Assembly (NCBI GenBank): GCA_029204225.1
Contig: CM055109.1
Coordinates: 43,091,054-43,155,053, forward strand
Direction of reading: 5' to 3'
DNA: 64,000 bases
Source of the DNA: Diphasiastrum complanatum
Taxonomy: Eukaryota; Streptophyta; Lycopodiopsida; Lycopodiales; Lycopodiaceae
Shown here: positions 1 to 9,447 of the stretch, in pieces
Numbering within the stretch: position 1 is the first letter of the stretch
How the letters are laid out: each line of letters begins with the position of its first letter
Notes under the pieces: generated by a model
Database searches by the model: none
Seen by the model: only the letters and a program-made list of their open reading frames with translations
Told to the model about the DNA's origin: nothing
Position numbers and translations under genes: made by a program

Positions 1-72
1 AGACAGTCCTCCCGAAGCTCTCTTCAACGATGATGTTGTACTGTGTACACTCCTTGTACAGCTCTGATACCA
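1..72 (-). other. Copia 5' leader and PBS, minus strand
   Basis: Positions 61-72 read on the minus strand as TGGTATCAGAGC, the copia primer-binding site for plant initiator-Met tRNA. The element therefore runs leftward out of the window, and its 5' LTR should lie just to the right. Only about 60 bp of leader is visible, with no coding signal. Confidence 0.6.
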
Positions 73-368
73 ACTTAGAATTTGCTTTGCACAGGAACAC
101 AGATCATGCTACACGGTAACACAAACAAAAAACACTCTCCATAGCAAGCTCACATAACAACTGTATTTCTCAAAATGAAATTACACTGTACATATAGTTG
201 TTCACTTAGGCAACCCATGCATGACCCGGGTTGCCGTTGGCGGGACGCGTGTCCCGTCGACTTGCCTCGTGGTGAGGCCAACCGATCCTTATCAACTAAT
301 AGGACCCACAATATAGTAGCACAATGATTCTACTTTAATTCTAACTGCTGGGTCCACCATATTATCAG
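73..368 (-). repeat. Putative 5' LTR of the copia element running off the left edge
   Basis: This stretch directly follows the minus-strand PBS at 61-72, where a 5' LTR is expected. A CA dinucleotide at 367-368 could be its outer end. The inner end lacks a clean TG/CA terminus, so both edges are approximate. It contains GC-rich sequence around 205-260 and a short inverted GGACCCA/TGGGTCC pair near 303 and 349. The partner LTR is outside the window. Confidence 0.35.
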
Positions 369-685
369 GTGGTGAACTAGGAGGACTAGGAGGATCAGGA
401 AGGTCAGGAGGACTAGGAGGATCAGGATCTAGGCTACGCTCAGATGATGGTTCTGATGAAGAAAATTTTGATTATGAACTTGGTTCGAAAGTGGAATCAG
501 ATAAATTTGATTCTAATGAATCTATAGAACTTGGTGTTTTAATGAACCTTTTCTCAAATGAATCTGCAAATGCTGTAGTAGCGTTTAGAAGATCGTTAAA
601 TGCTTCAGGTGTTAATCTTGCTCTAACTGACGAATTTCGCAAAATTTTGCAGATACAAGTCTCTAGATTTTCTCTATGCCTCTAA
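320..685 (+). CDS. Unidentified Gly-rich, acidic reading frame (fragment)
   Basis: The frame is open from just after a stop at 317 to a stop at 685, with no good start codon; the first internal Met is at 491. It begins with a Gly/Leu/Ser repeat of GGLGGSG type (about 371-435), followed by an acidic stretch rich in Asp, Glu and Ser, then a less biased C-terminus containing NASGVNLALTDEFRK. The DNA under the Gly repeat is a GGAGGACTA/GGAGGATCA repeat, so part of the openness may come from low complexity. I do not recognise a family. It could be an exon or gag fragment, and it partly overlaps the LTR-like stretch to its left. Confidence 0.22.
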   Translation, partial: HNDSTLILTAGSTILSGGELGGLGGSGRSGGLGGSGSRLRSDDGSDEENFDYELGSKVESDKFDSNESIELGVLMNLFSNESANAVVAFRRSLNASGVNLALTDEFRKILQIQVSRFSLCL

Positions 686-810
686 TCGTTGTGCAGGCTC
701 TAAATGTTTCTGTTCAATAGTTGCTTGAGAGTATGTTCTTGGCATGCATTACAAAAGAAAGATTCGTAGACTTAATACACTTAAAAATATTACAAAAGAT
801 GAAATTCATC

Positions 811-828
811 TCCCCGGCAACGGCGCCA
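811..828 (-). other. Ty3/gypsy PBS for tRNA-Asp
   Basis: On the minus strand this reads TGGCGCCGTTGCCGGGGA, complementary to the 3' end of plant tRNA-Asp. That is the PBS of Tat/Athila-type Ty3/gypsy elements, which typically have ATTTGGCGCC after the 5' LTR; AATTTGGCGCC is seen here. The internal region would lie to the left. Positions 686-810 hold only AT-rich leader-like sequence with no gag. Confidence 0.75.
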
Positions 829-833
829 AATTA

Positions 834-1205
834 TGTGGTGGCCTAGTTGTTATAGTTCCACAAAATCAATGAATTAAGTAGTATAAAAGGTTTGATTGTT
901 CCCCAAGAGAGAGAATAATCTCTTCTTTTGTATGAGAAGTGTATGTAAGATGGTGAATGGTATGTGATGTGTAATATTCATAATGAATACTACAACGACA
1001 TATCTAGTTATCCAAAGATATTTGGATAAATTGGCATCCAGAAACACCAATGGTAAAACGATTTGGTCAAGGTCTGTGATTATAAAGGTTACTTTATCTT
1101 CCAGGCTCTTAGGATAACAGTAGCAATCAGATCAGACAACAACTAGCAAATAGATTCATCAAACAGAATTGTATTGGCTAATGATTCTTCTTAATCAAAC
1201 ACATA
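834..1205 (-). repeat. Probable gypsy 5' LTR remnant
   Basis: The stretch begins TGTGGTGG, five bases from the tRNA-Asp PBS, and is AT-rich and non-coding. It gives way near 1205 to copia integrase sequence. The right edge is a guess. I see no second LTR copy in the window, so this is a truncated remnant. Confidence 0.4.
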
Positions 1206-1208
1206 GAA

Positions 1209-1930
1209 TTAGTTCTTATCACAGGAAGCAAACAGTTTGGTGGAGATATACTCTCCAGCATTATCAATCCTCAATATTTTAATTCTAGCATCAAGTTGAT
1301 TTTCAGCTAGAGTTTTGAACTTAACAAAAGCTTCAAACACTTTACTTTTGGAATCCAAAAGTTCAATCCAAGTGTATCTAGAGTAATCATCAATAAAAGA
1401 TACATACATAGATGCACCTCCATTAGATTTTTGAGAAAAAGAGTGCACATCACTATGAATAAGATCTAATGCTTTTGTAGATCTAGTGGAAGAGATATCA
1501 AAAGGTAGCTTGTGTGCCTTTGAGAGGCTACAAGCTTCACAACTTTTTCCACACTTTGAGAGTGTCTTTGGAAGGCTGAGAGCAAGATCCTTGGTGCATA
1601 GCATCTCCACATATTTGAAGTTGGGGTGGCCCAACCTCTTATGCCAAAGCTCCACTTGATTGAGCTCCTCCTTCACCATGTTCACACTTCCAAGAAAAAC
1701 ATTAGCATCAAGCTTAAAAACCTTCCTTGCTTGAATCCCTTTACAATGCAAGTATTATTCATCATTATGGAGCAAACTCCTTGCTTAAAATGGACATCTA
1801 AGCCATCATCCATCAATTGTTCTACACTTAACAAATTCTTAGTGAGTGTAGGAACATAGAGTACATTATCAAGATCTACTCTTTTAGAGGATCCAAGACT
1901 TAAGGGAATAGTTCCCACTCCATCTATTCG
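1209..1930 (-). pseudogene. Cop2 copia protease tail and integrase fragment (Q)
   Basis: Reading leftward from 1930, one frame gives the post-protease segment (VDLDNVLYVPTLTKNLLSV). After a frameshift near 1690, a second frame gives the integrase zinc domain (ELWHKRLGHPN and CEAC) and part of the catalytic core (HSDVH, FIDDYSRY). The second catalytic block reads RIDNAGEY instead of the usual RSDNGGEY. It stops near 1209 before the third catalytic residue. The matching gag lies beyond H at 6149-6650, and the DNA for the gag C-terminus and zinc knuckle is missing, so Q lost about 0.7 kb at or near the H insertion point. Dead copy. Confidence 0.85.
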
Positions 1931-1932
1931 AG

Positions 1933-2788
1933 TGCGGGTTGCGACTCAGGGCGAGCACCAACCAAGTCTCAGCCTCCCTTGTTGGAATGTTGTCATGGCT
2001 CTCGCCTTGGCATGCTAGTGCCCCAGAGACTAGGGTCGGTCACACACTTGAAATGTAACCTTCTTAGATTTATCAATAAAGTGGTATTTTTCTCAAACTG
2101 ACTCCGATTACCTTCCGGGTTTCAGTGTTCGGTAAAAGCGCCAGTTGTAAGACCACTTTCAAAATTTTTAAGTTGGCACATAGCTGAGGGTCGTATCTCG
2201 AAACGCCAGCGGTATGCCGTCGAGACCATCCGGTCCGTGGCGCCAGCGGTATGCTGTCGGGACCATTTGGTCCAAGAACTGGTTGTCTCCATATCTGTCG
2301 CAACTTGTGGTTCTGAGTGTTCCTTGCATGAACGTGAATGGGTTAAGCTCTTGGGAAACGGGCTCTAGCCTGTCGGCTGAGTTGGATGGCTTGCTTGGGT
2401 GGAAGTTACCTGTTTATGGCTGTCCAGTCTGGCGTGGTGCCAAGTTGGCTTCCAGCGCTTGTGGCAAAGCTTTCAGTTGGTTAAGTCTGATGTAAGTCAG
2501 ACCGCTTGCTTGGAATGGATGTTACTCATTTGTAACGAAGTCTCGAGTTGGTTAAGTTTGATGTATGTTGGGCGGCTTGCTTGGAGGGAAGTCACCCACA
2601 TCGGGACCCCCGATCTGGCATGGCGCCAGGTTGGATCTCAATGTTGGTTTTTGGAATTTCAAGTTGGTTAAGTCTGATCGTTGTTGGCGAGTTGGCTGCT
2701 TGTATGTCAAGTGAGTTTGGATGGCGAGAGTTGAAGGCTGGGAAGCTAAGTTGTGGTTCTCGGCTCCCTTTGGGATGCTTGCGCTACA
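1933..2788 (+). repeat. 5' LTR of H
   Basis: TG...CA ends, with PBS two bases downstream. It contains a short internal duplication around a CGCCAGCGGTATG motif (about 2202 and 2240), and a TTGGTTAAGT motif recurring about every 70-110 bp between 2475 and 2680. Open frames inside it are incidental. It pairs with 5290-6145. Confidence 0.85.
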
Positions 2789-2790
2789 TG

Positions 2791-2803
2791 TGGTATCAGA
2801 GCC
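2791..2803 (+). other. PBS of H (initiator-Met tRNA)
   Basis: TGGTATCAGAGCC lies two bases after the 5' LTR. This is the standard copia primer site and sets the orientation of H as plus. Confidence 0.85.
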
Positions 2804-3958
2804 GACTGGCCGGTCAGCTATGCGGATCTCACAGAAATGGCCACGGTTTGGGGTTCATCAAGACAACTGTTGTGCAAGGTGCTGCCCACAGTGTAAGCAC
2901 GGGTGCGTCCACGGTCGGGGTGGTCAGCAGAACGGGGGACTTGATGAGTCAAGGTGTTGCCCTTGAGGTGTATGCACGGTCAGTTCTCGCAGTTCGGGCC
3001 TGACGCTATCTGCATGTAGGACAGATGAGACAGTGTGCTGCCATTAGGTTGGTGTAAGCATGGTCTGTGCCTTGTGGGATGCGGGGCGACATATTTGAAT
3101 TGTACGGGTTAACCATTGATACAGAGATGCTGCTCGAATTCGGGTGTAAAGCACGGGTGGTTAGCTGCCGGTGCGGGAGTGTCTTACTTGTATGTATTTG
3201 TGGTGAGTCTTAGTACTCGTGCTTTGCCTGGTTTGCATGATTGCTTGTGATACAAGGAGCTGATGGCTCGAGAAGGAACCTTTCTTTTGAAGGCTGGTAC
3301 CATCAAACAAAGAGGACTACAGAATCTGTGGGACGGATTTGCAGTTCAAGTACTCGCACGTGAACGACAATGAAACGACTCAATGTTTGCAAAGGATGGA
3401 TGGCTAGCCCATTTCTTGGGTTAGTTATATTTGCGACAAAGTCCACCAAGACGCAAGCAGGAAGTCAAAAGTTGGAAAGGGCAATTTCAGGGAAGATATT
3501 CTTTGGACCAGTTGGTCTTCATTTTGCGACGACCACCTTCGGAACTGAAACTCACTGAGCATGGGTGATATCAATTGGGTTTTTTCTCAAAGGAGAAAGA
3601 CTAGGATCCTCTTCAGAGATTGGCAACAAGTTGGATCGAGCCATAATCCTAGCAGATGGGAAGCAAAGTGTTGGAAAGGCTTTTTGTCCGAAGAAACTCT
3701 ACTCTAAGTCCGATCAGCTGATTTTATAAGTGGAGGGGAACTATCACACACACCTCTCTCTTGGAGAAAATTTTGAATGAAAGTTGATCAAAACGGGGGC
3801 AAATTCAAGGTGACCTAGCCATACTCACACGAGGAGACTGGCGAACTTTGGACCTAATAAGTTGACAAGTTTTTGTTGTGGAAAGAAAAGCTTGTTATAG
3901 GCTTTCTCTGGACCAGCAATGATGAGGAAACATATGAGTATGCTAGCTTGTGTTACGT

Positions 3959-4310
3959 GTAAGGCAGCTGATCAATGAAGGAACTGTGAAAGTTGAGTCT
4001 TGCATGAGAGACTTGGTATTTCGAACGGACGCTAAGAGACAGTTTGCGTTGAGATCGAACTAGTGCAAACTCTGGGTGCATGTGTCTGATTCAAAGAGAG
4101 CTACTTGAAGCCAAGCTCGATGTACACTTCTTGTTTTGACTGTGAGGCAACTGACCAGTGATGGAATTGTGAAAGTCAAGTTTTGCGCGACGGACATGGT
4201 GTTTCAAACAAACGCGAAGAGATAGTTCGTATGCGGATCAAACTGGTGCGACCCTCTGGCTTTCCACGAGGTCAATGGTTACATTTGGGCTAATTCAAAG
4301 AGATACTTCA
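3959..4310 (+). repeat. Diverged tandem duplication with coding-like conservation
   Basis: Segments near 3960-4120 and 4140-4310, about 180 bp apart, translate to related peptides. The first reads RQLINEGTVKVESC, then VFRTDAKR. The second reads RQLTSDGIVKVKFC, then VFQTNAKR. Several differences are conservative, as if both decayed from one protein. The pattern loosely resembles the C-terminal end of copia RNase H, but the ADIFTK signature is absent, so this is only a suggestion. Confidence 0.4.
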
Positions 4311-4932
4311 AGCTAAGTGAGAGGTGCATTGCGGAGTACTCAATCTTTGCCTACCTTAAAGAGCCAAGATGGAAAAGTATCAAGATCAGGCTGAGGCAAG
4401 GAGAGAAATCAAGATGTAGAAGCAACAAGGCACGAAGTGGACCATAAAGTGGGCAATCAAACGATAAATCCTTTGGCTCAGGGAGCCTTGATACCTGTGC
4501 GGAACTGATCAAATCTGGAGCTCAAGGAGCTCAACACAAAGTGCATCAAGGACAAATCAGGAGCTCAAAGGAGTTCCAAAGTCGAAAGTCAGAAGCGACA
4601 TGGGCGAACATCTCAAAGAAAGGCCTCTGTCACCAGTTAATAAGGTTCTTGGGTTTTATGAAAGCGATATCAAATCTACGCTTTTCCTAGACAAAGAGAT
4701 ATTTTTAAGTTATGTAATTTTTCAGTACAAAGAGCTGAGCCTCCGACTTGTGGTGTGCCAGCTTCAATGCTAATAAAAAGTGGCCAGTAAATTGAGTACT
4801 ATGCCAAGTAGCTTAAATGTATAGTTATTTTAATTGGGAGACACCTTTACTTTAATCTGACATCTGATGAGGACATGAGATTTTATAAAGGTGGGGTGGA
4901 TGTTGTAAAGCTATCTTCATAAGCTTTACTTT

Positions 4933-5046
4933 CGGCGCCACTGGCGCCAGCATTGTCCCCGGCGCCAGCAGCGCCCCTACTGCTCCCGGCGCCAATGGTG
5001 CCGGTGCCACTCCCGGCGCCACTGTGACCGAAATCCAGCCGGCGCC
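4933..5046. repeat. GGCGCC-rich cluster
   Basis: Six copies of the palindrome GGCGCC lie within about 115 bp (for example 4935, 4944 and 4961), with related GGTGCC sites between them, in otherwise AT-rich DNA. On the minus strand this reads as an Ala/Gly/Ser-rich peptide. It could be a degenerate GC-rich minisatellite. No function can be assigned. Confidence 0.5.
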
Positions 5047-5289
5047 AAGTTCCTATGGCTGAAAATCTTTGATCGGTTCTAGCAAAGTCCAGAGAGCTCA
5101 GATCGATGTGCAATCACCTCACACGATCTAGGCATGATTAAAGGAAACCTGGGGATCAATAAAATCTAGAGAGAGAAAATGACTTTCTAGAAAGAGAAAA
5201 TTTTAGAGAGAGAAAAATGTGCTTTACCAGCTTGGGTAGAGTGCTTGGTATGAGGGGGGGTGCCGAATCCCACCAATACTATAGGGGAG

Positions 5290-6145
5290 TGCGGGTTGCG
5301 ACTCAGGGTGAGCTCCAACCAAGTCTCAGCCTCCCTTGTTGGAATGTTGTCATGGCTCTCGCCTTGGCATGCTAGCGCCCCGAAGACTAGGGTCGGTCAC
5401 ACACTTGAAATGTAACCTTCTCAGATTTATCAATAAAGTGAGATTTTTTTCAAACTGACTCTGATTACCTTCTGGGTTTCAATGTTCGGTAAAAGCGCCA
5501 GTTGTAAGGCCGCTTTCAAAATTTTTAAGTTGGCACATAGTTGAGGGTCGTATCCCGGGACGCCAGCAGTATGTCGTCGAGACCATTCGGTCCGTGGCGC
5601 CAGCGGTATGCTATCGCGACCATTTGGTCCAGGAACTGGTTGTCTCCATATCTGTCTCGGCTTGTGGTTTTGAGTGTTCCTTGCATGAACGTGAATGGGT
5701 TAAGCTCTTGGGGAACGAGCTCTAACCTGTCGGCTAAGTTGGATGGCTTGCTTGGGTGGAAGTTACCTGTTTATGGCTGTCCAGTCTGGCGTGGCGCTAG
5801 GTTGGCTTCCAACGCTCGTGACGAAGCTTTCAGTTGGTTAAGTCTGATGTAAGTCGGACCGCTTGCTTGGAATGGATGTTACTCGTTTGTAACGAAGCTT
5901 CGAGTTGGTTAAGTTTGATGTATGTTGGGCGGCTTACTTGGAGGGAAGTCACCCACATCGGGACCCCCGATCTAGCATGGCGCCAAGTTGGATCTCAATG
6001 TTGGTTTTCGGAACTTCAAGTTGGTTAAGTCTGATCATTGTTGGCGAGTTGGCTGCTTGTATGTCAAGTGGGTTTGGATGGCAAGAGTTGAAGGCTGGGA
6101 AGCTAAGTTGTGGTTCCCGGCTCCCTTTGGGATGCCTGTGCTACA
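5290..6145 (+). repeat. 3' LTR of H
   Basis: Direct repeat of 1933-2788 with the same length and scattered substitutions. It is preceded by the ATAGGGGAG purine run and followed at 6146 by Cop2 gag sequence of the host copy Q. Confidence 0.85.
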
Positions 6146-6148
6146 TGG

Positions 6149-6650
6149 AAGGTAGTGCATCTTGAATAGCAAACTTTGTACAAGATTGGAGAACTCATCT
6201 CCAAGACCATTCAAGATGATTTGAGCAAGTTCATCATCATGAATACCCTCACTAATGATGGAAAGTTCTTTGTTGAGAGATTTAATTCTCAAGACATACT
6301 CTTGAGCACTCTCATCACTCCCTCTAACGCTTTGAAGAAATTTATTTCTAATCATAAGCACTCTAGAGGTATTTTTGGATTCATAAATCCCTTTGAGGTA
6401 GTTCCATGCCTCCTTGGCCGAGGTACAAGATGCTACTTCCTTTAGAAGTTCATTACTAACATTCATTTTCAAGCAATGTAATGCTAGTCTAGCTCTCTTT
6501 TTGTACCTCACTTGATCTTGACCTCCTTGAGGTTCTTCTTCCTCTCCTATGACAAGATCAAACATATCTTGGAGCACTAGTAGTGACTTCATTCTTACTT
6601 TCCAAGTTGAATAATTATTAGAATTTAGCGAAGATAGGCTCCAATTCTAA
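6149..6650 (-). pseudogene. Cop2 gag N-terminal fragment (Q)
   Basis: Reading leftward, this is the copia gag (UBN2-like) domain: EEEEPQGGQDQVRYKKRARLA, then MNVSNELLKEVASCTSAKEAW, then YVLRIKSLNKEL and LNGLGDEFSNLVQS. It ends at the H boundary just after the equivalent of QDALPS. The N-terminus (LxS.NYSTWK) is present upstream in a shifted frame near 6600-6640. The zinc knuckle is missing. Together with 1209-1930 it forms one copy split by H. Confidence 0.85.
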
Positions 6651-7013
6651 CTAGTAACAAGTACAACAAATGTACTATTCAAAAGCTCTTCCTTCTTTCT
6701 TTCTCAGAATTTAGCTAAAATGCTACTTTCTTGAATCTCACTAGACTCAAGAAGCAAGATCTATAATGATCTTGAACTCAAAAAGATTTGGAAAAGTGTA
6801 TTCTACACAATCTATCCACTTAGAATCTTTGATTTGATTTTTGGAAGTGCCAATGCCTTCCTATGATGTTTGGAAGTGCCAATGCCAAGCCTCAAACTCT
6901 CTCACAAGGATTTGTAGGTTCAATAAAACTCTAACACCATTCAATCATCAAATCTATAATGGAAACAATGGTTTTTCATAAGCACATCACTAGTTTCACT
7001 CTACACTGATAAA
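6651..7013 (-). other. Untranslated leader of Cop2 copy Q
   Basis: AT-rich, gene-free sequence between gag and the LTR. A decayed PBS-like TTTATCAG lies on the minus strand near 7006-7015, where TGGTATCAG is expected. A GGAAGTGCCAATGCC motif is repeated at about 6842 and 6869. Nothing else is seen. Confidence 0.45.
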
Positions 7014-7868
7014 TTTTACAGTTTTTAGGACAATAATGATTGTACTTTACAATCATAGAGAGTTATTGGTTGCTTAATCAATAAATCTATCAAGTTCTAC
7101 ACATTAGATCTTGATCTAGATTCACTACACTTGGATTTAAGCCAGAGCAATGGATCAACACATCATTTTTTAGTGAGAGCGGCCTCACACGTGTGGAGTA
7201 TTGTCCACTGTATGGCTTGCACCTGAAACAACAAGTACAATGATACTAGATAGCAATCATACATAAAAATCACAAGACAAATGACTAGAAATCTCACAAA
7301 AGTGTAGAGTGCAAAAGTCTCATCAATCTTCTTAGCAAAATAATGATCCTTTTATGGATCAAGTACAACCATGAGTCTGGTACAGTCCAGCAGGCCTTCA
7401 CACGTGTGAAGAGTGCCACATCAATCAGATCTATCCATTTGATCCATCATTGATCCTTATCCAATAGTTGATCTTCTAGAATATGACTAAAAACCAAAAA
7501 GCTAGTCTCCTAGAATATAGGAATATTCCCTACAAAATAGGATCTAAGGAAAATGGTCAACTCTTATCTTCTAGTACTCTATACACACGTGTGAACATGC
7601 ACTTGCCATGTGGGAGCATTTACTCATGTACATGCAAGGAAAAGCTAATTTGTAGGTGACTAGTCAACTTGACTAAAAACTAGTCATTTCATGTTCACAC
7701 TAACTAGAATGATACAAAATCAATTTGGATATATACAAACATGAAAAGTACATCCTTTCACACGTGGGAACAGGCTCCACACGTGTGAAATCATATCATC
7801 AACATATTCTAATGTTTGATCAATATTTACATGAACCGATGTCAAGTGAGAAGTGACAATTTTCAACA
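7014..7868 (-). repeat. Cop2 LTR shared by copies Q and I
   Basis: On the minus strand it begins TGTTGAAAATTG, just after a purine tract (7869-7882, GAGGAGGAG on the minus strand), so it is the 3' LTR of I. Its other end abuts the leader and gag of Q, so it is also the 5' LTR of Q. It carries several CACACGTGTG-type palindromes (near 7190, 7397, 7586, 7758 and 7776). The left edge is approximate because the PBS is decayed. One LTR between two internal regions suggests LTR-LTR recombination. Confidence 0.7.
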
Positions 7869-7881
7869 CTCCTCCTCACTT

Positions 7882-9442
7882 CTAGCTTGGCAAATCTAGT
7901 GTACATCTATCTACAATTCCAAGAGCATATCTTAACTTAAAAAATGGATCTTTGGACAATGGTTTGGTTAAGATATCAGCTATGCATTCGGATGATGGTA
8001 CATGATGTAGTTGCACTTCCTTGGATTGTACCTTCTCCCTCACAAAGTGGTGAGCTATCTCAATATGCTTTGTTCTAGCATGGAAGATAGGATTTGAAGA
8101 AATTTGTTGAGAAGCTTGATTGTCACAAAATATGTAAGGGATTTCCTCGGCCTCTAGCACATGTAGTTCCATCAAGAGTCTTCTTAGCCATAGGAGCTCT
8201 TTGGTTGTTGAAGTCAATTCCTTGTACTCGGTTTCACAAGAAGATAGTGAGATTGTATCTTGCTTTTTGAAAAGCCAAGATATCACTCCTCCACAAAGAA
8301 ATGTTGCAAATGCACTAATGGACTTCCTATCCATCTTGTCACCTGCAAAATCTGAATCCAAGTAGGCTCTCAAGTGCAAGTTAGATCCTTCATAAAGTAT
8401 GCCAAAAAATCTAGTACTAGAAACATATCTAAGTACTCTCTTGGCACTTTTCCAATGATGAACTAAAGGAGCTTGCATACTTTGACTCAACTTGCTTACA
8501 CAAAAAACTTAAGTCAGGTCTAATGATGGTTAAATAGATTAGAGAGCCTATAAGCTTCCTAAAGAGGGTGATGTCCTCAAAGGATGCTTCATCACCTTCA
8601 TTAGTTGCTTTCACAACATGCTCCATAGGGGTGTCAATTCCCTTACAATCTTTCATACCAAATCTTTCAAGAATGGAAGTAGCATACTTAGATTGACTTA
8701 TGAAAGTACAATTGCTACTTCTAGACACTTCTATCCCAAGTATAAACTTTAGGAAGCCTAGATCTACCATCTTGAACTCACTAGATAAGTCAACTTTTAC
8801 TTTGCCTATGCCATCATCATCATTTCCTGTCATAATGATGTCATCAACATAAAGAACCAAAATGATGATCTTTCCTTCATTACATTTGAAATATAAAGAA
8901 GGTTCATAAGCACTTAGTACAAAGCCAAGAGAATAGAGAAAATCATGCAACCTAGAGTACCAAGCTCTAGGTGCTTGCTTCAAGCCATACAGGCTCTTCC
9001 TTAAGTAGCACACCTTTTGCTCCTCACCAACCTTGATGAAGCCCTCAGGTTGCATCATGTAGATTTCCTCTTCTAAGAAGCCATTCAAGAAGGCATTTGT
9101 CACATCCATTTGGTACAGATCCCATTTGAACAAAGTAGCAACGCAAATGATTAATCTAATAGTTACAGGCTTAGCTACAGGTGCAAATGTTTCTTCATAA
9201 TCCAATCCTTTTATTTGAAGAAATCCCTTAGCAACAAGCCTAGCTTTGTACTTACTAATAGATCCATCTTGATTGTACTTAATTCTATAAATCCACTTAC
9301 ATGCAAGTGGTTTCTTTCCTCTTGGAAGATTTACAAGATTCCAAGTATGATTCTCTTCTAATGCATCATACTCTACTTGCATTGCATCTCTCCAAACTTT
9401 AGATTTATATGCTTCTTCAAAAGATGATGGTTCTTCAAGCAA
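7882..9442 (-). pseudogene. Cop2 reverse transcriptase and RNase H (I)
   Basis: Reading leftward from 9442: the RT start (SFEEAYKSKVWRDAM, WKWIYRIKYN), the FAPVAK and [11 protein letters not shown] blocks, GLKQAPRAWYSRL, and the catalytic motif LYVDDI near 8840. RNase H follows with AYLDSDFAGDKMDRKS, SSCETEYKEL and the ADILTKPLSKDP tail. A frameshift near 8450-8490 separates RT from RNase H. All expected motifs are otherwise present, so this is a fairly young copy. The RNase H end lies directly beside the PPT and LTR at 7868. Confidence 0.9.
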
Positions 9443-9447
9443 TGTAG

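Larger units (their letters stand above)
2804..5280 (+). other. Interior of H: no intact gag or pol
   Basis: Reading frames are short and broken; a short ATG frame near 2837 (MATVWGSSRQLL) closes after about 18 codons. Around 3959-4310 two diverged copies of one coding-like segment lie in tandem (listed separately). Near 4933-5046 there is a cluster of GGCGCC sites. Long purine-rich stretches precede the 3' LTR (5160-5220). I identify no complete protein. Confidence 0.6.
1933..6145 (+). mobile_element. H: non-autonomous LTR retrotransposon (LARD-like)
   Basis: Two direct repeats of the same length (856 bp each, 1933-2788 and 5290-6145) start TGCGGGTTGCG and end CTACA. The 5' copy is followed by an initiator-Met PBS (2791-2803), and the 3' copy is preceded by a purine run (about 5281-5289, ATAGGGGAG). 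The 2.5-kb interior has no gag-pol frame, only decayed coding scraps, so it would depend on enzymes from other elements. It is inserted in minus-strand Cop2 sequence Q. I see no 5-bp target duplication (left TCGAG, right TGGAA), which suggests a later rearrangement. Its sequence is visibly richer in G and C than its neighbours. Confidence 0.82.

Noticed and set aside
811-828. tRNA-Asp gene fragment
   Set aside because: Only the 3' 18 bases match, and the position beside an LTR-like edge fits a PBS.
2548-3003. 151-codon frame as an H gag protein
   Set aside because: It starts inside the 5' LTR, crosses the PBS and has no gag motif.
4883-5113. Ala/Gly/Ser-rich minus-strand frame as a secreted or structural protein
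   Set aside because: It is a direct translation of the GGCGCC cluster; no homologous domain or signal peptide is convincing.
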